In this document: in pieces, positions 15,401 through 24,912 of the stretch
Numbering within the stretch: position 1 is the stretch's first letter
Layout of the letters: each line of letters starts with the position of its first letter
NCBI GenBank assembly: GCA_033980235.1
Contig: CM067062.1
Location: 4,174,696-4,238,695, forward strand
Length of the DNA stretch: 64,000 bases
Direction: 5' to 3'
DNA from: Diadema setosum
Lineage: Eukaryota > Echinodermata > Echinoidea > Diadematoida > Diadematidae
Position numbers and translations under genes: made by a program
Notes under the pieces: generated by a model
What the model saw: the letters and a program-made list of their open reading frames with translations, nothing else
Told to the model about the DNA's origin: nothing
Database searches by the model: none

Positions 15401-18400
15401 TAAACGCAATTGAGTTTAAAAAAAGTTCCCTACAACTTTCTAGTTTCGTATGATTATCAAACACAAGTCTTTCAGCGTTCCGTGCGATTTGATGGACTTG
15501 CATTTGAATTTTAGTGTTGCGTTTAAACGCAATTGAGTTTAAGTTTCCTACAATTTTCTAGTTTCGTGTGATTATCAAACGCAAGTCTTTTCAGCGTGCC
15601 ATGTGTTTTGATGGACTTGCATTTGATTTTCAGAGTTGCGTTTAATTTTTAATTTTGCTTACGAAATGAAAAAAAATAATGCAAGTCTTTTCAACAATAA
15701 CGCACTTCCGTCATTTCCGTAGATGTATAGAGATTTATTTAAATGCAGTTTCTAGTTTCGTACAAAAACCGCAAGTCTTCTCTGCAACGCTCTTGCGTTT
15801 AAATACATCGTTGCGTCTGATTTGATGGACTTGCATTTGATTTTTAGAGTTGCGTGTAAAAGCAATTGAGTTTCAGGTTCGTAACAATTATTTTCTAGTT
15901 TCATATGATTATCAAACGCAAATCTTTTCAGCAACGCAATTGCGTTTAAATACAAAAGTTGCGTGTGATTTGATATCACCTGTATTTGATTTTTTGAGTT
16001 GCATCATTAGTTGCATTGTAACAAAATCTTTTTAGAAAGGGCCCTGGTTTTAAAACCGCTTCGGAATAATCAACGTTAGAATATTCGGATTTACAAAAAC
16101 ACCTATTTCATGTTCGGATAATGAATACATGTACCTACTGGGACATATAAGTGTGCAAAATTTGTGCGTTTTGAGAAAAACGAGAGGGAGAAAAGGGGTA
16201 AAGTGAACTGTCTTGGGTACTACATGTAATGCTCCAGTGTAAATGAGTGTATGTCCTTTCTATATTCTGGCATACAAGACAATGGACGCATGGCGCGAAC
16301 GCTACCGCGCCATACACTAGCGAATTACCGAGTAGAAACGCAGCGAATCGGAGCGGGAAAACAATTCTTTTTCAGAGAATGGCGATAAGATTTTGAGCGA
16401 AAAATTATGTCGACTTAGACGAGGGAATTAACACGTATTTCAGCTCAGTTGGCATTGAAAAATCAGGTCGACTTACGCGAGTTGTCGACTTATAAATGTC
16501 GACTAAGACGAGGAAATTTTCAAGGAATAACAAAGGCAAAAATCGGGACTTTTTTATTGTGTCGACTTCAGCGAGTTGTCGACTTATGCGAAGTCGACTT
16601 AGGCGAGGTCTACTGTATATTATTAGTTCCACACTCACATCTATGGCTTTGGATTTGAGTCTAACATGTTGTTGCTGCACTGTAAATATACTTTGTTCCA
16701 TTAAGCCTTCAACATTTGAACCACCCACAGCTACTCATTTCGAAAATCACTGAACTGCCCTCTGCCACCTTCATGTATGTCATGTCTGTATGTTTGTGTG
16801 TATGTGTGTCTGTCTGTATGTGTGTCTGTGTGTCTGTGTTTGGGGTGTAAAAATGTGGGTAATCATGTAGAAATGCACACCTACCGTTCTCTTCGCTGTT
16901 TGTCAATAAAATTTTGTGCAGCTCTTGGAGATGCTAAATTGAACCATATCAAAGAGTTTTCATTGAATTAGAAAGCCGAAAAGGAAAGAAAAATGAGAAA
17001 TCGGAGTTGAAAAGTACGTCGGTCGCGATCATAGTTCCGAAGTAGTAACTAGTGCATCGATTTCACAGAGAACTATGTCAACGATTATAATCGATTCTGG
17101 TAGTCTCTAATTAGCCGCTTACTAACAATATTAACATGACTTGTGCAATACGTGTGGCCAATGTGGGCCCTAGATCTACTTTCATTTTCGTATTTTTTCT
17201 CATTCTTTTCATTGCCACTATCATGATTATCACTATTTAAATTATTGATACAGATTATTCATACCAGGATTTAGATGTCCTTTCTTTAGAAATTGTGGCA
17301 AGTATTGATTCATGACAAAAGTTGATGATTTAATTTGAATAGTGTTGAAGGGAAAAGAATGAAGTTGAAGGAAAAGTAGAAGAAAAGAGTAAGGCTATTA
17401 GAAGGAGGGAGAGAGAGAAAGAGAGAGAAAAGAAGATAAGGAGGAAGTTGAATTTGAAGGAGATTTGTTGTTTGTTTCTGGTGATGGTAAATGGTATTGA
17501 ATTTATGTTTTTAATTGATAAGTTCAATTTACAGTATAAATCATTGTTTTTATGATAATAACGCTATTCATTTTTCCATTTCATTTTATTAATTATGTAT
17601 ACAAGAACTGCAACCCCAATATTTGCTTTTGTTTCATAGTAAGGTCCATTTTATTATCTTTTATTGTTTCACACATATTATCCTCCCATCATTCAGTCAG
17701 CGAAACATGTTGACAGATACAATGTTTGTATACAGTCAAACGCAGCACGCAGGAGAAAATTTATTAAAACAACAAAAAACAGACGCATCGAGATCACTTT
17801 CTTCAACTTTTTACTGTTAAGCCGATGTAATTATTGTGGTTAAACACCAAATAAGCGGCTGTACCACAGACTACAACGATCGATCATCATCATTATATCG
17901 CTTTTCCACATAATCGATCATCAATCATGCTACGCTGATACAGCCGTCGATCGGCGTACTTTTGAGTCAAAATTAGCTAATTTTCTTCTGTAATTGGCTA
18001 TGACATGTCATGAAACCATCAGATATGGTTCATCTTGACATTTCTGATAGCCACGAAAAGTTTTATTGACAAATTAAGGAAGGAAATGGTAGGTGTGCAT
18101 GGTGTGCATTTCTACACGATTACCAAAATGTGCAGGTGTCTCTGCCACATTCATATACCATCCTTATACCTCTGTGATTCAACCTGCAATAATGCTGTGA
18201 AATATATCGCATCTTTCCGTGGGTAGGGGCTGACACTGCAAGAAAGGCCTCAATGCTTGAGGGTCACTGCCCATCAACACTTTCGTCTATCAGCTCAGGT
18301 TACATGGCAGTGTTGAGTGATATATATTACTGTTCTCGTGCATAGTGTTGATAAAACTTTATCACTTTTGCCTAGTATGCAATTACATATTGAAGCAGCT

Positions 18401-21400
18401 TGTTATCCCTGAACAAAGTGCAGTTCTCCACATTTTTGTAGGCCTGCAAAAAGTTCCACTGCCTTTGCTTCTCAGAAATATCAGGAATAATTTGTGTGAC
18501 CTGCAGATGTCACATACACACTTAAGAAAAAGGCAGAAACACTTCTGCCCCAACAACCTGTATCTGTTGTGATTACTGAACATACAACTTTAATTACACT
18601 CTCTCACAGGAAGAGCTTCCTATTTTGTAATTCACATGGCACAGAGTGAAGTTCAATGTGTGTGTGTGTGTGTGTGTGCGTGTGTGTGTGTATCATTTGT
18701 AATTTTTCTATTATACTGCTTTGCAGTTGGTTTGGACGTGCAGAATGTGTACACCCCATTCTACTCTGGGCCGAAACACCTCAGGGCTGTTACCGAGGCG
18801 TCTGTTCCAAACTCTGAAACAAAGCCGGCCCTTGTTAAGCTGGTCCCAAGCTCATCCTCCAGAAGAATTTGCAGCAAGCCCCAAATGCCTGCATTGTCAG
18901 AAGAGAGTATGTGTATGTAATTCTCAAGCATTGATGCTGATTTGAATACCATCAGTATGTGAGATCAGTTTTTGTATCAGTGTTCAGAACACTCATATCA
19001 TCAGTGTTATGGTATTCAGCTTCTTCTGTTAGAGCAACTTGAACTTTGACTTTGCTGCCTCATAACAGGAATATGGTTTAGAGACCTGCAAGTATTTCAA
19101 GTCAAAACAGTTTAAGGGTAATCAAATTCTTGTACACACTAATCTACTTTGCCTTTTAAACTTTTGCAAGGAAATATGTTTTACTGGAGCATCATCTGGA
19201 AAGAAAAAATTTGAGTCATAATTCTCCCTCTGCAGAGCTGATATTCTGATCATGTGAATCAAATAGATATTGTGTGTTGTGTCGTTTAACAAATATATTG
19301 ATCGGTTGAAAGGTATAGATAAGCTATTTAGTATGTGCTACCACCCTTGACCGTATCCGGGCAATTACCCCCAGAGGGCAATTACCCCCCGGCTAAATAC
19401 TGGTTAGTGGTTAGGGTAGAGTAAAGATTAGGGTTAGGGTTAGGTTTAGGGGTAGGTTTAGGGTTAGGATTAGGATTAGGTTCAGGATTAGGATTAGGGC
19501 CAGGGGAAGGGGAAGGGGTAATTGCCCTAGACCCCCCTTGTCAAGTAGTCTTTCAGGGAATCATTAGTTCGTTGAAAGTTTTCAATTATCAATTGAATTT
19601 GGTTATGGCACAGATCCTGGATGTTATGGGGACCGGAAACCATGCTGCCACCGCTGTGTGGACAAGGACACATGTGGTCACAGCTGCTGCAAGTTTGGAA
19701 TCCCTGTCAAGCCTGCACCCAAGTCCAGGGCGTCAACCACCAAGAGGCCCCCTCCAGGGGAATGCACCAGTCACAGTGAAGCCCCCGTCCCCACCACGCC
19801 CCAGAGGCCCAAAGTTCAGCGTGGACTTGACGGCTTCCTATCTCAGCTGCACCACAGGGCTCAGGCTATGAACGTCACACCTGACGTCAAACGGCTCAAG
19901 GTACAGATATGATGGGGCAACATTTCTTGAAGATGATACAAGAAACCACAGATACTTTGTATTAAAGATCATAGTTCCAGAATATAGAGAGAAGACTTCA
20001 GAGGAAAGATTTGTCTGGAAGTGTAAGGAAAGATAGTACCAACAAGAGATCAATAATATGATCATCAACAGCCATACTGTATTTTAGCCAACCTCAGTCA
20101 GAGTAAAGAAGAACAGAGAGGTGAAAGTTTCATCAAAATCAGATATATGATTGTGAATTGATGAGAAGAGATGAGAAATTATAGAAATTTAACATGTGAC
20201 CTAATTGGTCACCATTTCACATTCAAAGCAGCAGAGGTGATATATCATCACCTCACAACTCTCCATTTAATTTGTACAGAAAAAGATGTAATCAAAATCA
20301 TGTTTTTGATTTTAATTACCAATTCAATGTCCAAGCAACTGATTTTTGGTGAGCAGATGCTCCTTTCATATTTCAAACTTGGAGCAATGCCAAGAAGACA
20401 ATGACAAATAGATCCTGAAGCTTTGAAAGTAAACCTGGAGTGTGTTTCATAAAGCTGTTCGTAAAGTTACAAACAACTTACGAGAGACTGGTGATCAGTT
20501 CTTGTGCTGAATTATGGAAATTCTGATAGGTATAGCACATCAGAACTGATCACCAATCGCTCATAAGTTGTTTGTAACTTTACGAACAGCTTTATGAAAC
20601 AGGGCCCTTCACTGATTTCTCTCATGGAATCATTTTGGACCTCATAAGCATATCATTCATCTCAAAGAGTGCTTTTTTTTTTATTTTTTTTTTACCTCAC
20701 ATCATTCATCTTGTGGGCTTCAAACAACCACTTCAGTTCAGCGATTCAACGCTGATGGCCCCTCAACCAGGCCTGGACAGGTTTGCATACAAGCCAAGTC
20801 AGAACATCCTTCCACCACTGAAAGAGGGGAACATGCCCGCAACACCCTGTCCCACCAGAACTCCTGACCTTACACCTTCCCAGAAGACCCCTGTGGCTTC
20901 GGGCTGGGAGCACCTGGACTTCTACTGTGATCAGAAGGGAAGGAGGACACCCGACAAAAAGCCTGAGTGGAATGATGGAGATGAAAGTGAAGGTGACTTA
21001 TATTTTAACACCCTCCTGTGACTTGTTATCAAGCCTTTGATGACCTGGATCCCATTTCATAAAACCTGTTATCAGTGACAACTGCCACATTTCTGTGACA
21101 AATTTGCTCTTAGCCAATCAGATGCAAGGATTTCAGTAGCTTATAACAACTATGACAACTTGTCACTGATAATATGTTTTGTGAAATGGGGCCCCAATAT
21201 CACTACGTCACATAATGAATGATCTTTATAGGCATTCATCTCTAGATTCAACTGCATTCTACAAATCCAGTTTTGCAAGGCCTTCAATACATTAATCATT
21301 TCTTTATCACATCTGTTTTGTTAATCTCTTCATGTGAACAGAGCTTCCTGATGTGTCTCTCAGCTTTGATGCAACTGGAGAAGACCTGCCATGCTTTGAC

Positions 21401-24400
21401 CTTGGCGCAGAGGATGATGTCATCTGCCTTGAAGATCAGGATGAATACCTTCACCCACCTACTCCATCTGGCTATCTCTGGAAAGACATGGCTACTACAG
21501 CTGACCACCACCTTTCTCAACCTAGCTCCAAACAGAACCGTTCTTCTAGTTCATACTTCCAAATGAACCATTGTGATCAAGCTAACCACTCGTCAGGTGG
21601 CAGGCTGCCATCCAAGATTTCCTACCATCAGTCTATGGAGAGTCGCAAGAATCCTTCCAGTGATCAGTTTGTTCCTCCTCTTGATTGTTTGTCTCAAGAT
21701 AAAGCATCTGAAGCAATCATTACTGGACCATGTCCTTTGTCATCCATCAAGCATACCTTTGCATCATCACTTGAAGAGTCCAGTCAGGGACAAGCCATTC
21801 AGGAAGACCAGTATGTGCCCCTGCCTTCAATTCCAAGGAGATTTGCCCAGAATGTCACATCAGTTGCAACAGGTAGGGCAAAGCATTCACCCTTGCAAAA
21901 TGTAGGATTCTACAGGCAGGAGACCTACACTAATCCACTGCATCTTGAGAGGCCTCCACTGGGCAGTATGTGGACCAGACCACTTGCACAACTCTCCCTG
22001 AACAAGCCACATCCTGGAAACAGGTAACCATACAGTTGTATATTGCATCTGTTAAATTCTTCAGTGCTCTCTTTACTCTTTTGATAGATTGCAAATACAG
22101 TACATTTTTTTTTTTCAGTATGGAATTTCTAAATATGTGGTGCACACTGATAATGTCAAAATCAGATAGTGAAAGCTGCAAAGACACAATCTAAAGATGG
22201 CAATTTTAATCTTCTTTTCATATTTTGTTTTTCATGTTAAAGATCTATTTAACAAATCTGTCTTTTTTATGGTCTCTGTTGTATCGTAATATTTTGTATT
22301 AGATATAGAATGAGTGTTTTATGGGAGTATATCTCTATTAATTCAAATTCTGTTTGATATGAAAAACTTATTTACAATGACAATAAAGCTGCCTTTGCTG
22401 CACATGTTAGTAAGCCTACACAAATAGGAATTCCTGCCCCCTGCATGACCTCAGGAAACCTCTCATTCTGATTGTTATGTTCACATTGTCAAGGACTAAC
22501 ATGTTGGCAGACACATATGTGAATAAAGTTTATGGATACCTGATAACTAAAATATGAGTCATGATTTCCATTCAGTATACTTTTTAAAAAAGGGAATACC
22601 CTTGTCGGTGAAATATGTATATGACTGTAAAGCTTTGCAACATCCGAGCGAAATGTTGTGACTCCAGTTCTAAATAGAAAATTAGAATATTATATAACAG
22701 ATTAACATAAATCCTTTTCTATCGTCTCTCATATTGACACTCGGCCTGAGCACTTCTCTTTCACATATGCACACATTCTTACACTTTCCAGGCGCCAAGG
22801 CTCCCATCCAGTTGCTTCAACATCATTTCCTAAGTCTGGAGAGCAAGTCAATGAAAGCAGCCCAGATGACAAGACACTCATAACCTGCCTAGAGTCTGCA
22901 GAGAGAGACTACTTGGCACAGGTATTTCCAAGATTATTGGTACACATTTTTTACACACATTGATTTAGTACTGCACTTTGCTTTGTACTGGAAAAATGGA
23001 TATACCAACTTCTATCTTGGCAAGCATTCTTGCTTTTGACATAAATCTGCTTAGGAATAATACAATGAAGAAGTTAGAGAGCAGAACTCTGTACAATCTT
23101 GATTCATTATCAAAGTACATGTACTTGTAAATGGCTGGATAAGGAAAATCCATTGGCAGTTGAGAAACAGGAGTATGAAAGGCTCTGAGTATACTATGGT
23201 AGACTTGATACCCGTCTATATGGATAAAATACTCAGTGGTAGTCTATAGACCAGAAGACCCAATAATGAACAGTTTAACTACTGCGTAGTGCCAGGAGTT
23301 AGTTTAAACTTTCTTCACACAAGTACACAGGGTGGATTCATGTAATTTACATCTATTCTGTTGCTTCAAAATTCTCTCCTTTGAAGAGTGTGTGCCAATG
23401 TTTCAGAATGTATGTTGCAATATGGCTTTTATTCAGGCAATCTGTGTTAACTTCGATCTGAACTACTGACAGAGTGAAACATTATGCATATGTGGATGAT
23501 CAACGAAACTTGTGATCTCACTCTGGTATCTTTCTCAGCAGAAGCAACAAAGTAACAGCCGGGCAATGCAGAGAGCTGCAATAGGCAATTTCTTTGTTGA
23601 CAAATCTCCACCGTAAGTACCATCAAAAGTATTCAATACAAGGCACAAGTGTTTGTCACTACCACACTATTTTTATCACTCACTATGTCTCTGAACCTCT
23701 TAGTTGTCAAAGTACAGTGTTACAGTGCTTTGATGTGGCATGACCTTGGCATAGAATGATTCATAACCAGAAGAGAAATATTCCCATTAATTCGTTTTTA
23801 CGAGATCAAAAGTTGAATATAAGGTCAAGAGTAAATATGATTTGTCAGAAATATTGACATTCCAATCTCTGGAAATGGACTAAGTGTTAATTGTAGTTAT
23901 ATTTCATACTGTTCTACTTGTATTTCTGCGATTGTTTCATGCTTTATTTTTAGCTGGGAGAAAACTTATTCTGGAAAATTTGTATAGTTTTTGTTGATTG
24001 AGGACTGCAATCATTTAATTTCCTCCACACTTCCATGTAAACAATTACAGTTCAACCTCTCTTATCTGGCCTCCCTTTATCCGGATCTCTCTATTATACG
24101 GACGCAATCTCGCCGTGATTTTTTTTTAATAATTATGGGAGGAAAGGGGGATTCCCAACTCCTTGACAACTCCTACCCAAACACACATGAATTACATATT
24201 ACTTCCAACATGATTAACATACATTACATCAAATTTCCTTCCAAATTGCTTACCTCCAGACATTTCAACATCCCCAAACATCCCCAGATGTAACAATGAA
24301 AAGGTTGCAGTATACACATTACTACATGTGGTACTACAATTCGCTACATCAGTACATGTGTATGTATTATTATGTACGTGTATAAAGCATTGAGTCTCCC

Positions 24401-24912
24401 TTATCCGGCCAAATCCCTTATCCGGATGAGCCCCGGTCCTGACTTGTCCGGATACGAGAGGTTCAACTGTATTTAGCATTTGAAATGTATCATCATTATT
24501 GCTGTCGGACATGATCTGGACAAATTTGTTGTCAAATAATTCCCAAGACTTGAGAGGATCAGGAAAGGAAAATGTGAAATCCTACATGATGAATGGTAAA
24601 TATGACAACTGTACATGCCAACCATGCATATACCAGGTAGTCCCAATTATTCTACTCGTGATAAGCGTAGCTGAACTGTTGAATTGTGTCCTTCAAAAGC
24701 AATTTTATGTCTTTTTCACCATTTCACCTTAATTTAGATGACCTCAGCCATAAAAATCTTGTGTTTAATATCAAGCTGATTTATATTATGCTGCTTTTAT
24801 CTGTGATATAGTATCTGTGATTTTGTGTTTGTGGCTACTTTTGCATCATTGCAGGGCAAACAGCAGTGAAAACAAGGACTCATTTGACAGCATTTTCAAG
24901 GACATCTTCTAG
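1..24912 (+). CDS. HFM1: HFM1/MER3 meiotic ATP-dependent DNA helicase, 5'-partial, 23 exons
   Basis: Ski2-like superfamily 2 helicase of meiotic prophase; in known family members it processes recombination intermediates and promotes crossovers and synapsis. Exons (frame opens at base 2): 1-160, 417-463, 1314-1467, 2583-2715, 3318-3419, 4280-4473, 5538-5584, 6592-6773, 8173-8256, 8961-9052, 9387-9541, 10117-10214, 11232-11446, 11767-11850, 12964-13121, 13823-13926, 18727-18906, 19614-19900, 20737-20992, 21342-22023, 22792-22921, 23539 or 23542-23612, 24855-24912 (TAG). All joins are GT-AG and in phase, giving about 1223 residues. Visible: motif III VSAT (window residues 44-47), FCATRK (about 121-126), motif V STSTLAMGVNLPAHL (200-214), motif VI QMIGRAGRPQFD (238-249), a Sec63-like region (about 340-670), a Cys/His cluster CCHRCVDKDTCGHSCC (740-755), a long Ser/Pro-rich tail (largest exon 682 bp), and a conserved C-terminus DSIFKDIF. 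Motifs I and II lie upstream of the window. Identification is from recalled family sequence, not a search. Confidence 0.96.
1927..2368. mobile_element. Pogo/Tigger-like MITE, TTATCCGG family, copy A
   Basis: Begins TACAGATTGACCTCAATTAT and ends in the inverted match ATAATCGAGGTCGAACTGTA. The terminal repeats are about 25 bp and the TA ends are consistent with Tc1/mariner-pogo target duplication. The interior is non-coding. It is very similar to the copy at 39727-40158. It lies in HFM1 intron 3. Confidence 0.8.
2901..2993. mobile_element. 93-bp TTAA-ended mini-MITE with perfect 16-bp palindrome
   Basis: TTAACCCATTGAGGACGGAC to GTCCTCAACGGGTTAA; it contains the exact palindrome CCCGAGTATACTCGGG and the block CCCATAGACACCTGCCC. 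A related copy is at 37352-37445. Confidence 0.7.
3670..3802 (+). repeat. LINE 3' tail (TTGAA-type)
   Basis: TGTAAATTTTTGTATTGTGG then AACTTTGAATAAACTTGAAT and a short (TTGAA)n-like end. This layout is usual for CR1/L2-type 3' ends in marine invertebrates. No ORF remains. Confidence 0.5.
4581..4795. mobile_element. Diverged TA-flanked MITE with GGAAATTTTCGCG end
   Basis: TACAGTGAAAGTGGAAATTT at the left matches the inverse of GAAAATATCCACTTTTACAG at the right. Left subterminal TTTTCGCGGTG resembles the element at 37843-38047. It lies in the HFM1 intron after exon 6. Confidence 0.55.
5142..5372 (+). repeat. LINE-like 3' end with (AAT)n tail
   Basis: A TTGTATTGTTTTGCAAATGC sequence, then GAATAAATAATAATAATAAT. 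The short-period tail after an AATAAA-like motif is typical of a non-LTR retrotransposon 3' end. It lies in the HFM1 intron after exon 6. Confidence 0.5.
5626..6005. mobile_element. TTAA-flanked palindromic MITE, copy 1
   Basis: Starts TTAAAGGGATCGTATAGTTT and ends with the inverse CTGTACCATCCCTTTAA. The whole 380 bp is a long imperfect palindrome (TTTGATGAAAGTTGGTTTTG against AACCCGATTTTCATCAAATA). TTAA ends point to piggyBac-type insertion. It lies in the HFM1 intron after exon 7. Confidence 0.8.
6992..7786. repeat. GTCCCCGCC-ended repeat containing a 160-bp satellite with DR1 motifs
   Basis: TGTCCCCGCC at 6993 and GGCGGGGACA at 7748 are short inverted ends. Between them about four units of 158-161 bp recur, marked by TACATTTTGCTACAAAATGC and TTTCGATTTCGTTTGCTTTA. 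Each unit carries TGACCTTTGACCT near 7210, 7368, 7529 and 7690; the first two units have it twice back to back. It lies in the HFM1 intron after exon 8. Confidence 0.75.
9661..9735 (+). repeat. Solo copy of the SINE-tail/hairpin sequence
   Basis: TTATTTACGTCGATGTAGGG and its flank CAAATTCATGAAATT match parts of the compound element at 56311-56735. This shows the sequence is a dispersed family rather than a local duplication. It lies in the HFM1 intron after exon 11. Confidence 0.6.
10811..11052. mobile_element. MITE with CCGATAAGTCCAT terminal repeats
   Basis: AGAGTTTGTTTGCAAAAACC followed by GATAAGTCCAT at the left is repeated in inverse as ATGGACTTATCGG then TTTTTGCGAACAAACTCTT at the right, about 31 bp with one mismatch. 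The interior is AT-rich and non-coding. It lies in HFM1 intron 12. Confidence 0.75.
12360..12444. repeat. (GATA)n microsatellite
   Basis: About 18 uninterrupted ATAG/GATA units followed by GGAT units. It lies in HFM1 intron 14. Confidence 0.95.
12575..12892. mobile_element. Palindromic MITE (TTTCATAAAGCTGTTC ends), invaded by a second MITE
   Basis: TGTTTCATAAAGCTGTTCTT at the left pairs with AAGAACAGCTTTATGAAACA at the right. The palindrome is interrupted at 12681-12827 by a different element. The intact relative at 20441-20607 shows what the uninterrupted form looks like. It lies in HFM1 intron 14. Confidence 0.85.
12681..12827. mobile_element. Inner MITE (TTTCATAAAACTTGTTATCA ends)
   Basis: CTGTTTCATAAAACTTGTTA and TAACAAGTTTTATGAAACAG are inverted ends. 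The interior contains GCCAATCAGATGCAAGGATT. A second copy, not nested, is at 21049-21194. Confidence 0.85.
12893..12945 (+). repeat. Short LINE-tail-like TTGAAATTGAA repeat
   Basis: AAATAAACTTTGAAATTGAA continues as (TTGAA)-type units, ending about 20 bp before HFM1 exon 15 and directly abutting the nested MITE pair. It sits very close to the splice acceptor. Confidence 0.4.
14046..16617. mobile_element. 2.6-kb TA-flanked element with GTCGAC-rich termini
   Basis: TACAGTCAACCTCGCGTAAG at the left and the imperfect inverse TTAGGCGAGGTCTACTGTA at the right. Several CGACTTACGCG/GTCGAC repeats sit at both ends (14080-14150 and 16460-16605). The TA ends and CAGT start resemble the other pogo-like families here. 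I see no transposase reading frame, so it looks non-autonomous despite its size. It lies in the HFM1 intron before exon 17 and explains much of that intron's length. Confidence 0.7.
14935..16020. repeat. Degenerate tandem array with GCGTTTAAACGC palindromes
   Basis: Inside the 2.6-kb element a module recurs: TTTTCAGCGTTCCGTGTG, TTTGATGGACTTGCATTTGA, TTGCGTTTAAACGCAA, TTTCTAGTTTCGT. The exact palindrome GCGTTTAAACGC occurs at about 15083, 15273, 15396 and 15519. Decayed versions continue to about 16000. The spacing is irregular (about 123-190 bp), suggesting a higher-order array. Confidence 0.65.
16618..18656. other. Intronic DNA of HFM1 without recognised exon
   Basis: Between the 2.6-kb element and exon 17 I see a TGTG/TCTG-rich stretch (16775-16845), a purine-rich run (17400-17450) and ordinary AT-rich sequence. 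Splice phase from exon 16 to exon 17 is satisfied without any extra exon here. Confidence 0.6.
18657..18692. repeat. (GT)n microsatellite beside HFM1 exon 17
   Basis: A run of GT units ending about 35 bp before the exon 17 acceptor (18726). Confidence 0.95.
19348..19540. repeat. Element with GGGCAATTACCCC ends and telomere-like interior
   Basis: GGGCAATTACCCCC occurs twice at the left and the inverse GGGGTAATTGCCCTAG at the right. The centre (about 19402-19500) is a run of degenerate TTAGGG/GATTAGG units. It lies in HFM1 intron 17. Confidence 0.65.
20441..20607. mobile_element. Intact palindromic MITE, same family as 12575-12892
   Basis: GTTTCATAAAGCTGTTCGTA to TACGAACAGCTTTATGAAAC, a nearly perfect hairpin with GGTGATCAGTTCTTGTGCTG in one arm. 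It lies in HFM1 intron 18. Confidence 0.85.
21049..21194. mobile_element. MITE, same family as 12681-12827
   Basis: TTTCATAAAACCTGTTATCA at the left and GATAATATGTTTTGTGAAAT at the right; shares GCCAATCAGATGCAAGGATT with the inner element at 12681. It lies in HFM1 intron 19. Confidence 0.85.
24046..24471. mobile_element. Pogo/Tigger-like MITE, TTATCCGG family, copy B
   Basis: TACAGTTCAACCTCTCTTAT at the left and the inverse GATACGAGAGGTTCAACTGT plus A at the right, with several TTATCCGG repeats near each end. The interior differs from copies A and C, so this is a separate subfamily. It lies in the last HFM1 intron. Confidence 0.8.
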
